A stretch of 64,000 bases of DNA from Larix kaempferi. Its lineage: Eukaryota > Streptophyta > Pinopsida > Pinales > Pinaceae. The notes under the pieces were generated by a model. That model worked only from the letters and a program-made list of their open reading frames with translations, was not told the DNA's origin and did not search any database. The first letter of the stretch is position 1. The number at the start of each line of letters is the position of its first letter. Both the position numbers and the translations under genes were made by a program. Shown piece by piece: positions 34,571 to 45,729 of the stretch. The stretch is taken from positions 3,658,001 to 3,722,000 of the forward strand of contig BSBM01000096.1 in NCBI GenBank assembly GCA_027924585.1, given 5' to 3'.

Positions 34571-35640
34571 TAAGAAGTATAGCTTGCAGTTTGTGGAGAA
34601 ATGAGAAGTTACAGTTGGAGATGAAGATGGTGTAAGGAATTTATGGTTGAGTTTCTAAGGAAAAGTGTAAGGAATTTATGGTTGAGATGAAGATGGTGTA
34701 AGGAATTTATGAGTGCCATACTGTGATAATTACCATTCCCCATCCAAGACTTTGTTGGTGACAAGACATAAACATGATGTGGACTGAAGCATGATGAGAA
34801 TATTCACACGAGTGATACAATCCATCATTTACGACGAATATTATTCAGCTTGCTATAGGCCATTTAATGCACTGGCAGCATGCATGTTGGCCATTGGATT
34901 GGAGTGATACATGTACGATTACGGTTACTCTTGCAATATCTGTAGTCGGATTGGAGTGATATGTGTAAGATTACTCGAGCAAAATCTATACTGGCTACAT
35001 ATGATATCTATGACCACCAGGATTCCACCATACTGTGATAATTACCATTCCCCATCCGTCCCAGACTCCCATCCCATTCAATCCATCAACAAAGTGGCCA
35101 CTCACTATATATAGACTAACCATGAGCCATATACATGGATTTGTTATTATGTTCTTGGATATGCAACGAGGAGGGGACATAGGGATATTAGCAGTCTTGG
35201 AGGCTTTCTTCTCTAAGACAACATGCGTTGTTGCGGTCGTCAACATTTGTAGTAGTCGTGGAATGTTGTTTTAGTACCAAACCATGCTATCAACTTCTTC
35301 TTACTCTTGTTTCAATTCACGAATAGTTTCTCTGTTTTTATTGTGCACGATGATATGTGTGCTCACACGCTACCCTGGCTGCAATAAACGATTATTTTTG
35401 CATTTGTTGGAAATGGTTTCTTTTTCCGGTAGCGTGATAAATAGTTATTTGTTTGCTATGCAGTTACTCGAGAGATATGCAATACCGCCATGTCCAGTCA
35501 GTATATTCGAATATTTGTGCCTCCAAATCATGCTGTCAGCTTCTTCTTACCCTTGTTTCAATTCATGGAAATGGTGTAAGAGTAAACGGGGTACTATTTC
35601 ACGACCTCAAAATGGAACGTGGAAGTAATTTGATTGGATT
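34571..35640. repeat. Spacer with multi-copy local duplications
   Basis: Segments here recur elsewhere in the window. 34790-34833 matches 39527-39565 in part and the reverse complement of 63691-63732. 35210-35280 (CTAAGACAACATGCG...TGTTGTTTTAGTACC) matches 36600-36672 and 39975-40050. 35328-35500 matches 36070-36240. No gene is supported. Confidence 0.7.
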
Positions 35641-35649
35641 GCAGACCTC

Positions 35650-36325
35650 AAAATGGAATGTGGAAGTAATTTAAGTGGACTGGAAGTTCGTTCGAATTGG
35701 AATTCGTCCATAATGCACCATTTTCCTGCAGAGAGATTTGTGAAGATAATAGGTAGCCTGAAATCATTGAACAATCTTGATATCCATATTCCGAAGCCTC
35801 TTCCTCTTCTCAACTTATTGGAGCAAGTTCCTAACCTTGAAGGACTACATATCCGCAAAAGGTTTTTCTCGGTAAGAAAGAATTTGTGTAGTCATTATTA
35901 TAGACACATCTAATTTAAGTATTTGCTTATCATTTGCAAAGTATATTTCATTGGTTGAATTCCTTTGCTTCCACTAACTACGGTGTTAGGAGCTAACCCG
36001 TCTAAGCAGGTTGCCCAGACCAACTGTCTGGCCATCCCCTATTATGGCGCACTTGGAAATTTAGGAATAGTTTCTCTATTTTTATTGTGCATGATGATAT
36101 GTGTGCTCACGCGCTACCCTCGCTGTAATAAAATGATTATTTTTGCATTTGCTGGAAATGGTTTCTTTTTACGGAAGTGTGATAAAAAGTTATTTGTTTG
36201 CTATGCAGGTATTCGAGAGAGATGCAATACCTCTGTGTCTAGGCTATCCGCTTGCTAATCTTCAGGTATTAAAAGTAGACATGAAGGGATATGATGGGAG
36301 GGAAATCCCATCAGCAGTCTTCTAA
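35650..36325 (+). pseudogene. LRR-like gene fragment, two exon-like pieces
   Basis: The first piece, ending at 35871 before a good donor (CG|gtaag), encodes leucine-rich-repeat-like text: FVKIIGSLKSLNNLDIH, LLNLLEQVPNLEGLHIRK. After about 340 bases, a pyrimidine-rich ...TATGCAG acceptor precedes 36209-36325, which encodes LANLQVLKVDMKGYDGREIP and then stops. The L-x-x-L-x-L spacing fits plant LRRs (NLR-type or F-box/LRR proteins). No NB-ARC or F-box is seen, so the parent family is open. A duplicated acceptor region upstream (35328-35500) suggests local tandem exon duplication. Confidence 0.45.
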
Positions 36326-36399
36326 TGTTGTTTTAGTACCAGACCATGCTGTCAGCTTCTTCTAATTGTGCCAAGTAGAAGACTCCGAGCTCTCTCGAA

Positions 36400-36985
36400 G
36401 TCCCAATACACCATGATATATGGGAATTTCGAGCACTCTCGAAGTCCCAATACATGGATTTCTCATTATGTTCCTTGGCACTAATCACGTTTTCGTCCAT
36501 CTTATTTTCGTCACTCTTCTTTCAATAACTGATTGCTATGTAACAAGGAGGGGAAATAGGGAGAAGAAGTAGCAGAAGCAGAAGGCAGGACTGTGCTTTC
36601 TCTAAGACAACATGCGCTGTTGCGGTCGTCAACATTAGGATTGCAGCAGTTGTCAAATGTTGTTTTAGTACCAGAAGGCTTCAGTCCTCGGGAAGGCGAG
36701 AAACTGTGCGAGTGGTTGAATCAACATCAAAGTTTGTTGATGACTCTTGGATGATGTAGTATCAGACTTAACAGACAGTAAACTTGTTATCACCATTGCA
36801 CATTTTTTGCACTATTCATCAACAAATAACTACATCTGGCTCAGAGAGGTTACCGGTCTTTGCAAGAATATTCCGACTAGGTCCTCCATTCGACTACTTC
36901 AGAGATCATGTCGAACCATCGTTATACATGGAATGGAATGTGTTGAATATAATTGTACAACTAATGAAAAAACTATTCATTAATG
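36400..36985 (+). pseudogene. Gene debris with duplicated segments
   Basis: 36410-36540 is a diverged duplicate of 39826-39950. Near 36680 an open stretch reads EGFSPREGEKLCEWLNQHQS, then breaks. Near 36870-36930 a segment (TAGGTCCTCCATTCGACTAC) is related to 41475-41525. These look like scattered fragments of the same local gene family as the LRR-like piece. Boundaries and product are not defined. Confidence 0.25.
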
Positions 36986-36990
36986 ACAGT

Positions 36991-37560
36991 CTGTAAATTT
37001 CCTTCCTTTCTCTGTTAATTGTTATTTCCAATACTGATAGTCTATAAATTTCTTTGCTTTCTCTGTTAATTGTTATTTGCAGTAAATTATGTCATTCTGT
37101 TAAGTGTTATTGGCACTAAATTATTTTAGTCTGTAAATTTCCTTCCTTTCTCTGTGAAAAAATCAATGTCTAAAATTTCTGTCATTGTTTGAATAACAAG
37201 TCAATCGGCTAAGTTATAACATAAAAAAATTGTTCATCCCAATTTTTGCATGGAATTTGGGGGTGCTTCAATGTCAAATTATTTCTGTTTATAACCAACA
37301 CTTTTGTAAATTTCCTTCCTTTCTCTGTTAATTGTTATTTCCGGTACTGACAGTTTGTAAATTTTCTTGTTTTCTTTGTTAATTGTTATTTGCAGTAAAT
37401 TATGTCATTCTGTTAATTGTTATTTGCAGTAAATTATGCCAGTCTGTAAATTTCCTTCCTTTCTCTGTGAAAAAATCAATGTCTAAAATTTCAGTCATTG
37501 TTTGAATAACAAGTCAATCGGCTAAGTTATAACATAAAAAAATTGTTCGTCCTGATTTCC
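36991..37560. repeat. Tandem duplication, period about 313 bp
   Basis: TGTAAATTTCCTTCCTTTCT occurs at 36992 and again at 37305. Both units continue through internal sub-repeats (TCTGTTAATTGTTATTTGCA) to GTCAATCGGCTAAGTTATAA and then into a P-module leader. Confidence 0.88.
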
Positions 37561-38790
37561 TTTTTCCGACATGAAGGATCAGCCGCCCCTTAATGGCCAA
37601 CATAAGAAGGGTCGGCCAACCCTTCAATTTTGAGGGAATTATAAAGTAGAACACCTTGGAAGTTATAACATATAAAAATAGTTTGTCCTGACTTCCGTTT
37701 TTCGACAAGAAGGATCGGCTGCCTGTTCTTTTCATAGTAAACTGTGAAAACCTTTATCCAACAATTCAGCCATATCCATAATGGAGAACACAAGAAGGAG
37801 TGACTGACCCTTCTTGCAAGGTCGAAATATTATGAAAAGAATGTTGCTAATAAGAAGGGTTAATCGACCCTTCTTGGAGGGAACTATTATAAATATAATA
37901 TGGGTAATAAGAAGGGTCGTCTGACCCTTCAATTACGAGGGAATTGTAAAAATAGAACACCTTGGAAGTTATATCATATAAAAATGGTTTGTCCCTACTT
38001 GCGTTTTATGACAAGAAGGATCTGCTGACCCTTCCTTTCCGAGTTAACTGTCAATACCTTTATCCATCAATTCATATATATCCATAATCGATAATACTAG
38101 AAGGACCTACTGACCCTTCTTGCAATGTCAAACTACTATGAAAAGACTGGGAATAAGAAGGGTCTACCGACCCTTCATTTAGGAGGGAATTGTAACAGTA
38201 GAACACCTTGGAGAATGAGCGGAGAAAGAGAGACCGCTCTTTCTCTGACAATATTTCCACTTGCCAGCAAAGTCTTTAAAGCAAAACGTCTATAAATGTT
38301 GTTGTTAACATATAAAAATGGTTTCTCTCGTCTTCCGTTTTTCGACAAGAAGGATCAGCCGCCCCTTCTTTTCATAGTTAATTGTAGAAACCTTTATCGA
38401 GCAATTAATCCATAGCCATAATGGAGAACACAAGAAGGATCGACTGACCAATATTGCAGTGTCGAACTATTATGAAAAGAATATTGGGAATAAGAAGGGT
38501 CTGCCGACCCTTCATTTAGGAGGGAATTGTAACAATAGAACACCTTGGAGAAAGAGCGGCCGCTCTTTCTCCGAGAATATTTCCACTTGCTAGCAAAGTC
38601 TTTAAAGCAAAACGTCTATAAATTTTGTTGTCAAAATGTTCTTATCTAGTATCCTAGGGTGACACGTGGCATATTTGATTTCGCACATTGAGTATAGGGA
38701 GGTTACTCTTTTTTATTTAATTTGACACATTGAGTATATTGATGTTACTAATGCGGGTTTAACCACAACACAATCAGGAAATGAAAATTC
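37560..38790 (-). repeat. Palindrome modules A5 (two in series)
   Basis: P palindromes occur from 37570 to 38180 and again from 38340 to 38520. R-type palindromes lie near 38226 (GAGACCGCTCTTTCTC) and at 38547-38572. The latter is a perfect 26-bp palindrome centred on a NotI-type GCGGCCGC. The conserved flank with GACACGTGG near 38660 and GTTACTAATGCGGGTTTAAC follows. Confidence 0.9.
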
Positions 38791-39480
38791 ACTCATAGTA
38801 GTTTTAAGGATAATTTAGGCACATGCAAGATTACCGTGTAGCTGGAATGCTAATTGAAAAATTAACATGAATTTATTAATTTATGTTAATCGTTTGCAGA
38901 AATAGATAAATGTTTTAATTAAATAAATTCACTTAAAAGATAAAAGACACACAGCTCATGAGTAAAGACAAATCCAAATTGTAGATGAATGCATTATTGA
39001 TTGCAAAAATTAAACAGTGTTCATAAATTCTTCAAAGAAATTTGATGAATTAACAAAAGAGGAATGAAGAGGAGGACTAACTGTATTACTTCAAAGTTGC
39101 AAAAAATTACAATCTCTGCATAAATCAGAGTGTCTCCAGTTTTCTTTGGCTGATTTTATCCCCCCCTACCCCATGAGACCTCTACCGACCCTTCTTGCAT
39201 TCTAGAACTAATATGAATACAATACTGGGCAGAAGAAGGGTCGGTCTCCCCTTCATTTATGAGGTAATTGTAAAAATATTCAACCTCTGAAAAATAAAAT
39301 CTGATTAAGTAGATTCTAAGGAGAATCTGACAAAAGTTAAACGTCTATAAATTTTGTTGTTAAATGATGATATCTAGTTTTCCAGGGGGACATGTGGAAC
39401 GCTCAGATTGTGAAACGTGAAACACTAAGATTGTGAAACGTGGAACGCTCAGATTGAGAAACATGGAACATGAGCGACAT
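38791..39480 (-). repeat. Shared block (27500-27830 duplicate) and short module A6
   Basis: 38830-39165 matches 27500-27830. It is followed by two P palindromes (39180 and 39235), the GTCTATAAATTTTGTTGTTA flank and three GAAACGTGGAACGCTCAGAT-like units to about 39460. Confidence 0.8.
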
Positions 39481-40380
39481 CTGTATCATGGTGTATATTT
39501 TGTTCATGACAAGACATAATGTCGACTGAAGCATGATGAGATTATTTTCTTCACACGAGTAATATCTACAATTACTCCAGCAAAATCTGCTCTCTGGTCA
39601 ATCCATCAACTCACTGGCCATTCACTATATATAAGCTAACCATGTCCCATATCACAACAAAATGAAATCTTCGGGAATGAAAGCCATGGCATTTTTCTTT
39701 ACTGCCTCTATTCTCTGTCCCTTTTTTATGAGAAATACTTGAGTCTTATGATCTCTCCCCAGTTCTCCTCATGATATAGAAGCATTTCGAAATCGGTTCC
39801 CTTGAAAATCCTCACTATACCATGATATATGGGAATTTCGAGCACTGTCGAAGTCCCAATACATGGATTTGTCATAATGTTTTTTGGCACCAATCACATT
39901 TTTGTCAATCTTCTTTCCATCACTCTTCTTTCAATAACCGATTGGTATGCAAGCCACTGTCTTGGAATATTTCTTCTCTAAGACGACATGTGCTGCTGCA
40001 GTCCTCAATGTTAGGTTTGCAGCAGTTGTCGAATGGTTTTTTAGTACCAGACCATGCTGTCAGCTTCTTCTTCGTGCATGGAGATGTTTCCAGACATGAC
40101 GACCCATTTCCGGCCAAGGGAGTATCGGGTATCAACTTGTAGTTCATCATGTCTATGCCTCCAGACACGTTTCTAGACATGACAACCCATTTCCATCCAA
40201 GGTATTTTTCTGCGACTTCGGCCTTTCTTCTTGGTTGGGGAATGCGACCTTCTCGTTTCCTTAGAAAGATGTTCTTGTTTGGGGAATGCGACCTTCTTGT
40301 TTCCTTAGAAAGCTGTTCTTGGTTGGGGAATGTGACCTTCGCATTTCCTTAGAAAGATGTGGATTAACACATAAAGTAGC
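39480..40380 (+). repeat. Diverged duplicate of 34.7-36.7 kb segments
   Basis: 39527-39565, 39826-39950 and 39975-40070 match 34790-34833, 36410-36540 and 36600-36680 respectively, in the same order. A 67-bp-spaced unit (TGGGGAATGCGACCTTCTCG...TTTCCTTAGAAAG) repeats three times at 40230-40355. Confidence 0.75.
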
Positions 40381-40386
40381 TACAAA

Positions 40387-40815
40387 TTTCACACTCTGTC
40401 TGTGGAGTTTCTTCCAAGCCCAGTTATTATTGTGGCCAGTTGCAAGAGCTTACTTTGCTACAGTGGAAAAGATGAAAATTACATATGCAATCCTATGACC
40501 AAAACCTGGATAGAACTGCCTAAGTGTCCCGAACAATATAAATATAGTACCCTCGATTTCATTTCTCTGGATTTCGATACCTGCGCTACATGCTGCAGTC
40601 TCGTCATGGGAAGGAATTCGAGTGGAGACAATGATACAACAGTTGAGATGTACGATTCTGAGTCTCATAAGTCTGAGCAATTGGTTACTTTGGATAGGGA
40701 GCATATATATATTATTATAGCTCTGTTTTTCCTTGCAAACGTTTTCTCTATAAGAAACTCCTTCCGGATATTTTGTAATGTTCGAGATTTGTCAGAATTG
40801 CTAAATCTGTTGTAG
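40387..40815 (+). pseudogene. F-box/kelch-type protein fragment
   Basis: An open stretch encodes VASCKSLLCYSGKDENYICN, then PMTKTWIELPKCPEQ, and later SSGDNDTTVEMYDSES. This is the NPxTkxWxxLP...VEVYdS pattern of plant F-box-associated/kelch regions, in which F-box proteins of SCF ubiquitin ligases present a substrate-binding propeller. The F-box itself and most of the propeller are missing. After about 40700 the text becomes hydrophobic and unrelated. There is no upstream in-frame start beyond a stop near 40377. A broken remnant. Confidence 0.5.
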
Positions 40816-41280
40816 TTTTTGTTAGAATTTTGAATTGAATCGTGAGCTATAACATGAGAATACTTGGTTTAATATCTGGAAACTATCTTGTATCGAATCT
40901 GCTGTGCTGAATTTTTTCTACCAATTATTTTTGTAAAATGGAATTTAAACCAAAATGCGATTACGTGAAATCGTCATGTGATAGAAAATATATTGAATGG
41001 CCTAATCAGTTATATAAATATGAGGTTTTGACGCCCATGAATGGTCAATCATAAGGTGTTTTTGTTTACTGTAAATATGTAAGTGTATGGAACCATTTTC
41101 AAGGTTTTATATGGTTAATTTATTTTGATGGTTGAATATCTTCAAGGTTTTAAATGGTTAATTTATTTTGATTGTTGAATATCATGTTTAGTAGACAGTA
41201 ATTTGATGTATGATATTTCTCTGTTTATGGGATAAGGGAGTTTGTGTGTCTCTAATTTTACTTTATATACCTTATATCAG
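40816..41280. other. AT-rich spacer, no gene seen
   Basis: Only a 47-base local repeat (TCAAGGTTTTATATGGTTAA near 41098 and 41142) stands out. The next 60 bases (41285-41345) duplicate 40143-40200 (CCTCCAGACACGTTTCTAGA). Confidence 0.6.
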
Positions 41281-41514
41281 CTCGTAGTTCATCATCTTTG
41301 TGCCTCCAGACACGTTTCTAGACATGACAACCCATTTCCATCCAAGGGAGTATCGAGTACCATCACATAGTCATCAACGCGCTGTTCATCCAACTCCAGT
41401 TATTTTCTGATTTCTTCAAGACGAACAAAAGCATTGTTCATGGGGGAGATGTTGGAGGAGGTTAGGTCGGCTGCCCAACTAGGTCCTCCATTCGACCAAT
41501 TCAGAGAACATGTC

Positions 41515-41815
41515 AAACTGTCGTGGTTCGATCCTTCTTGTGTTCACCGTTGTGGATACTGGTGAATTATCGTATATTGGTGTTCACAATTAACTACTAA
41601 AAGAATGGGCGGTCGATCCTTCTTATCGACAGTTGGAAGCCGGGATAAATATTGTTTACATGTTATAACATAGGCAATGTCCCGATCCCTGCCACATAAT
41701 GCGGAAGTTGGTCGTGGGGAAATGTTGTCCAAACCTTTGTAGATTAATTGTTTTTCATTTCCTTTTTAAATGAAGGGTCGACTGACCCTTCTTGTACTGC
41801 TCTTATTGAACTTCT
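41515..41815 (+). repeat. Palindrome module B1 (opposite orientation)
   Basis: P palindromes at about 41531, 41605 and 41775 with linkers TTCACCGTTGTGGATACTGG and GGATAAATATTGTTTACATG. The linkers are reverse complements of those in modules A1-A5, so this module is inverted relative to them. Confidence 0.8.
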
Positions 41816-42435
41816 TTTGAACTTTTGAAGCTCTTAGTCGCTTTCCTCATCATCGCTTTAGAAGGACTTTGGTTGAGTTGTTTGAAGGAATATTTGTCCA
41901 CATCTTTTACAATAAATTGGAGAAATGCTCTTCTATTGTACATAAGAATCCTTTCATGGCTTTCCTTTATCAACCTAGACTTATTAATATTCATGTAATG
42001 CAATACAGAGGAAGTTTTCGCAACCAGCATTCTTTTCCTCCATACCAACAAAATTCCTTTCTTCAGAGTTGTCGTGGTATTAATTCTAGAACGATTAGAA
42101 ACATCATACAAGGGAAAAACCCACCCTTGCTTCGCATAGGAAATCAGATCTGGATCGGGACCACTTTTCATTAGATTTGGTCGATAATTACAAACCATAA
42201 GATCAAGCTGTAGAAGGCAACACCAGATTCAATGGGATCCGCATATGTCAATATTCCATCTCTAGTCTGAGCTCCGTTGTAATCCAAGTAGAATAGATAT
42301 AAATCCGGGTACAAATTATCTGGTTCTTCCATCTATCTCAACATACCATCCATTTGTGAATAGCTGAATGTAGTGATCTTTTGACAATTCAAAGCAAGGC
42401 ATATCCTGGTAGTTACTGAGGCTCAACAACGCAGC
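41803..42435 (-). pseudogene. Unrecognised gene fragment with frameshifts
   Basis: One frame (42198-41803) reads MVCNYRPNLMKSGPDPD... to a lysine/serine-rich end. Upstream, another frame reads NLYPDLYLFYLDYNGAQTRD and GILTYADPIESGVAFYSLI. Together they suggest a coding remnant with at least one frameshift near 42200. I do not recognise the family. Confidence 0.25.
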
Positions 42436-43080
42436 CATGCATACAATGTCTATAATTATAAATTAGTGTTTTAATATTAGATGTATACTTGGAAATGTTC
42501 ATGCTAATGATCGATGGTTCAGGAACGACCTGTCATATTCAAAATCAATTGATTGATTAAGAACAAATCTGCTAGCATTATCCATGAGAGATCAAATGCA
42601 CATTTTATAGAGTCGCTTGAAATAAGGACCGTTCATAAAATGAGCGATCATCATAGAAGGGGCGGTCGATCCTTCTTGTTTATGTGCATGATTTTATCAC
42701 ATGTTTTGTATTCGAGTTTATGTGAGTTTTTGTACTTAATTTATATGTATGTGAATGGTAATTGCACATTGATTAATTGGAATACAAGTGCGTGATTGTG
42801 GAGAAGAAACACATAGTTTGACGAATTCGTAGCTAACTGGTGAATACATTAGAGATTCTGCATAGTTCTGTATATTGCGATAGCTTCCAAGTGCGAAGTC
42901 ATTTGGTGTTCTAGCTGATGTTAAATAGAATGTTATGCGAAGATCGTAACCCCATATGTGCATCGTCGTGGTTAAGAGAATCTTGATTATGCAACGACCA
43001 TATTCGCTTTGGGTTAGACTTCAACCTATTTACAAGGTGATGCCGAAGGCGCCGGTGAAAGGGGTTTTGTTGTGTATACA
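42436..43080. other. Spacer with a single P palindrome
   Basis: A lone P palindrome (GAAGGGGCGGTCGATCCTTC) lies at about 42657-42676. No gene recognised. Confidence 0.6.
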
Positions 43081-43089
43081 TTTATCTCA

Positions 43090-43400
43090 TGAATGAAGGG
43101 GTTCAGTCTTCTTCCAGTGTTCACCATTCTTCATATACATGAATTGATACCCTTGCCTTCGGAGGTTGAATATTTTTACAATTCCCTCATAAATGAAGGG
43201 TACGCCGACACTTCTTGTGCCTAGGATTCGTTTCATAATAGTTCTATACAGTAAGAAGGGTTGGTCAATCCTTCTTCTGTTCCCCATTCTGGATATGGGT
43301 GAATTCACAATTCTCTACTAAGGAAAGGGGCGGCCGATACTTCTTTCCAGATGTCGGGAGTCAGGATTTTTTTTTTATATGTTGTAACTTAGCTAATGTC
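43090..43400 (+). repeat. Palindrome module B3 (opposite orientation)
   Basis: P palindromes near 43194, 43254 and 43326. The linkers (GTTGAATATTTTTACAATTC, TTCATAATAGTTCTATACAG) match B5 and the reverse complements of the A modules. Confidence 0.8.
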
Positions 43401-44300
43401 CCGAGCACCACGGTTACAGAAGCTTGATGGAGATCGACGGCCACAAGCATTGTTCGCAAAAGTAAGATAGGATGGTTTAAACATGGGCAGAGTGTTGCTA
43501 GCCCGCGAGCAAGTTGGAAATTATATCAACAAGCGGAAGGACGGATCTAGGGATGACATGTACTTTGGTGATTTGAGATGCGTGGGGAAATGGACTTTTC
43601 AGAACTTGGAAGGCCGTAGGGCTAAGCATGGAAGGAGATCAATGGAACCATATCGATCATGCATGATGGACGGCTTAGAGAAACTCCTTTATCGCTAGAG
43701 GTTGACCCCTTTCCCCCTTGGTCGAGGTCAAGGGGGCAAGTTAATTTAGATAGACTCAAATAGAGTTTAGCACCTTGGTGAATGCACATTCTATCTAGGA
43801 CCAAGTCCAACAAAATTGATGCAATAACTAAACAACTAGCTCAAAGAAAACTTCAAAGAATCGGGTGAGAGAGCTACAATGGAATGTCAGATGATACATA
43901 TGGAACATAGTTATAATCATTTTGAATCTTTGATATATAAGAAAATCTAGGGGTTTAAGCTTGCTCCCATGCATGCAAGAAAAATTCCCACTTCCAAAGC
44001 TATATTCTTCGTCCATGAGATGAAATGAGCTAAGACTTAAAATTGGACAAAAGTATATGCAGGCCACTCGATAATTTGAAAAGATTTCTCGTATTAAAAA
44101 TCGAATTTACATGCATTGAATAGATGGCAACCTTAATTAAGCTTGGACAATTATTGGACAACAAGCTCGACAAATCATACAGAGATAACAAATAAAACTT
44201 ATTAAAGAGTATTGATTGGATTGTTTCTTATCTCTTCTTTTCCATGAGACCAAAGCATTTTGACCGTAACTAAATGGATACCTTGCCTTTGTTAAAAATG
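43401..44300. other. Spacer with a small unrecognised ORF
   Basis: A 71-codon ORF at 43483-43698 (MGRVLLAREQVGNYINKRKD...) is hydrophilic and protein-like but too short and featureless to assign. The rest appears non-coding. Confidence 0.4.
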
Positions 44301-45245
44301 GCCATGCAATGAAGGGGCGGCCAACCCTTCTTGTACCAAGTATTCTTTTCATAATAGTTCTAGACTGAAAGAAGGGTCGACCGATAATAGTTGTAGGTGA
44401 ACTCTTGGATATACGTGCTCACAATTTTATATTAAACAAAGGGGCGGTCGATCCTTCTTGTCGAAGGTCGGAAGTCGGGATAAATATTGTTTATATGTTA
44501 TAACTTATCCAATCTCAGTTCCCCACTATTTACTGCGGAAGTTGGGAATTGAGAATTGTTGTCCCATCCTGCAATCTGCAGTGCGGGTTGCGGGATAGCA
44601 GAATTGATGGAACGTTTTAAGAAAATTAGGTATCCGCAATATATTTTCGTCTTCGAAAAATGCGATAAATCCTCATGCGGGGTGCAAGAAGGGTTGGTCG
44701 ACCTTTCTTGTGTTGAGTATTCTGTTCAAAATAGTTCTAGGTTGCAAGAAGGGTCGGTCGATCCTTCTTGTGTTCACCATTCTTGATACAAGTGAATTGT
44801 AACATATAGGTGTCTACAGTTCTCTACTAAATGAAGGGGCGGCTGATTCTTCTTGTTGCCAGTTGGGATAAATATTGTTGATATGTTATAACTTATCCAA
44901 TATACCAATCCCAACTATTCATCGCGGAAGTCGGAAGTCTGGAATTGTTGTCATAGCCTAGGCGGGTTGAATAGTTTTACCATTCACTCATAAATGAAGT
45001 GTCGGCCGACCTTTCTTTTGCCCAGTATTCTGTTCAAAATAGTTCTAGACTACAAGAAGGGTCGGTCGATCTTTCTTGTGTTCACCATTCTGGATACAAT
45101 ATAGGTGAATGGTTGGATATAGTTGTTCAAAATTTTATAATAAACGAAGGGGCGACCGATCCTTCTTGTCAGAGGTCGGAAGTTAGGATAAATATTGTTT
45201 ATATGTTATAACTTAGCCAATCTCCGTTCTATGATAAATTCTGGA
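44300..45245 (+). repeat. Palindrome modules B4/B5 with C cluster C4 between
   Basis: P palindromes near 44310, 44372, 44438, 44687, 44747, 44835, 44995, 45056 and 45147. Three-palindrome units are spaced about 60 and 85-90 bases apart, with GTCGGAAGTCGGGATAAATA and ATATGTTATAACTTA tails. A C-type cluster (CCTGCAATCTGCAGTGCGGG near 44569) lies between B4 and B5, as in C3+A2. Confidence 0.88.
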
Positions 45246-45729
45246 TAAATTTGGAAGAAAGAACATTGACAATATTTAAATGTGTGGATAAGAGCATATA
45301 AAATGAATTCTAACTTAGATATTATAGTCAACTATGAGGAAAAGCGATAAGATGGTGTGACACTAAATACATTCACAAAATAGAAATTAAAAGACTGAAG
45401 AAAATAACAACATATGAATCCGTGTTTTGGATGTACTTGTACTTCTATTCTTCTTTAAAGTCTTCAAAAAATATTACGTCACTGTATTTTTTGCTCTCGG
45501 ATCCAACCCTTATTACTTTGTGAAATAAAAATTTATACAAAATGTTCTTTGAATTCTTCACCAAAAAAATAAAGTTCAAAGAAATCTATCTGATGTGACA
45601 CTTGGGCAGTTAACAAAGGAACCGCAACGTCATTTAAAATTAACACACCTGAATATTTATTCCTAACATAACCTATGTTTTGGTTTCCCAAATCTTTCAA
45701 CAATTCTCCATTGCTCTTGAGCTGGGATC
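45246..45729. other. 3' flank of gene copy 2
   Basis: AT-rich. A minus-strand frame at 45733-45533 (MRSQLKSNGELLKDLGNQNI...) may be the frameshifted C-terminus of the neighbouring gene. A parallel frame reads EIPAQEQWRIVERFGKPKHR. Confidence 0.35.
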
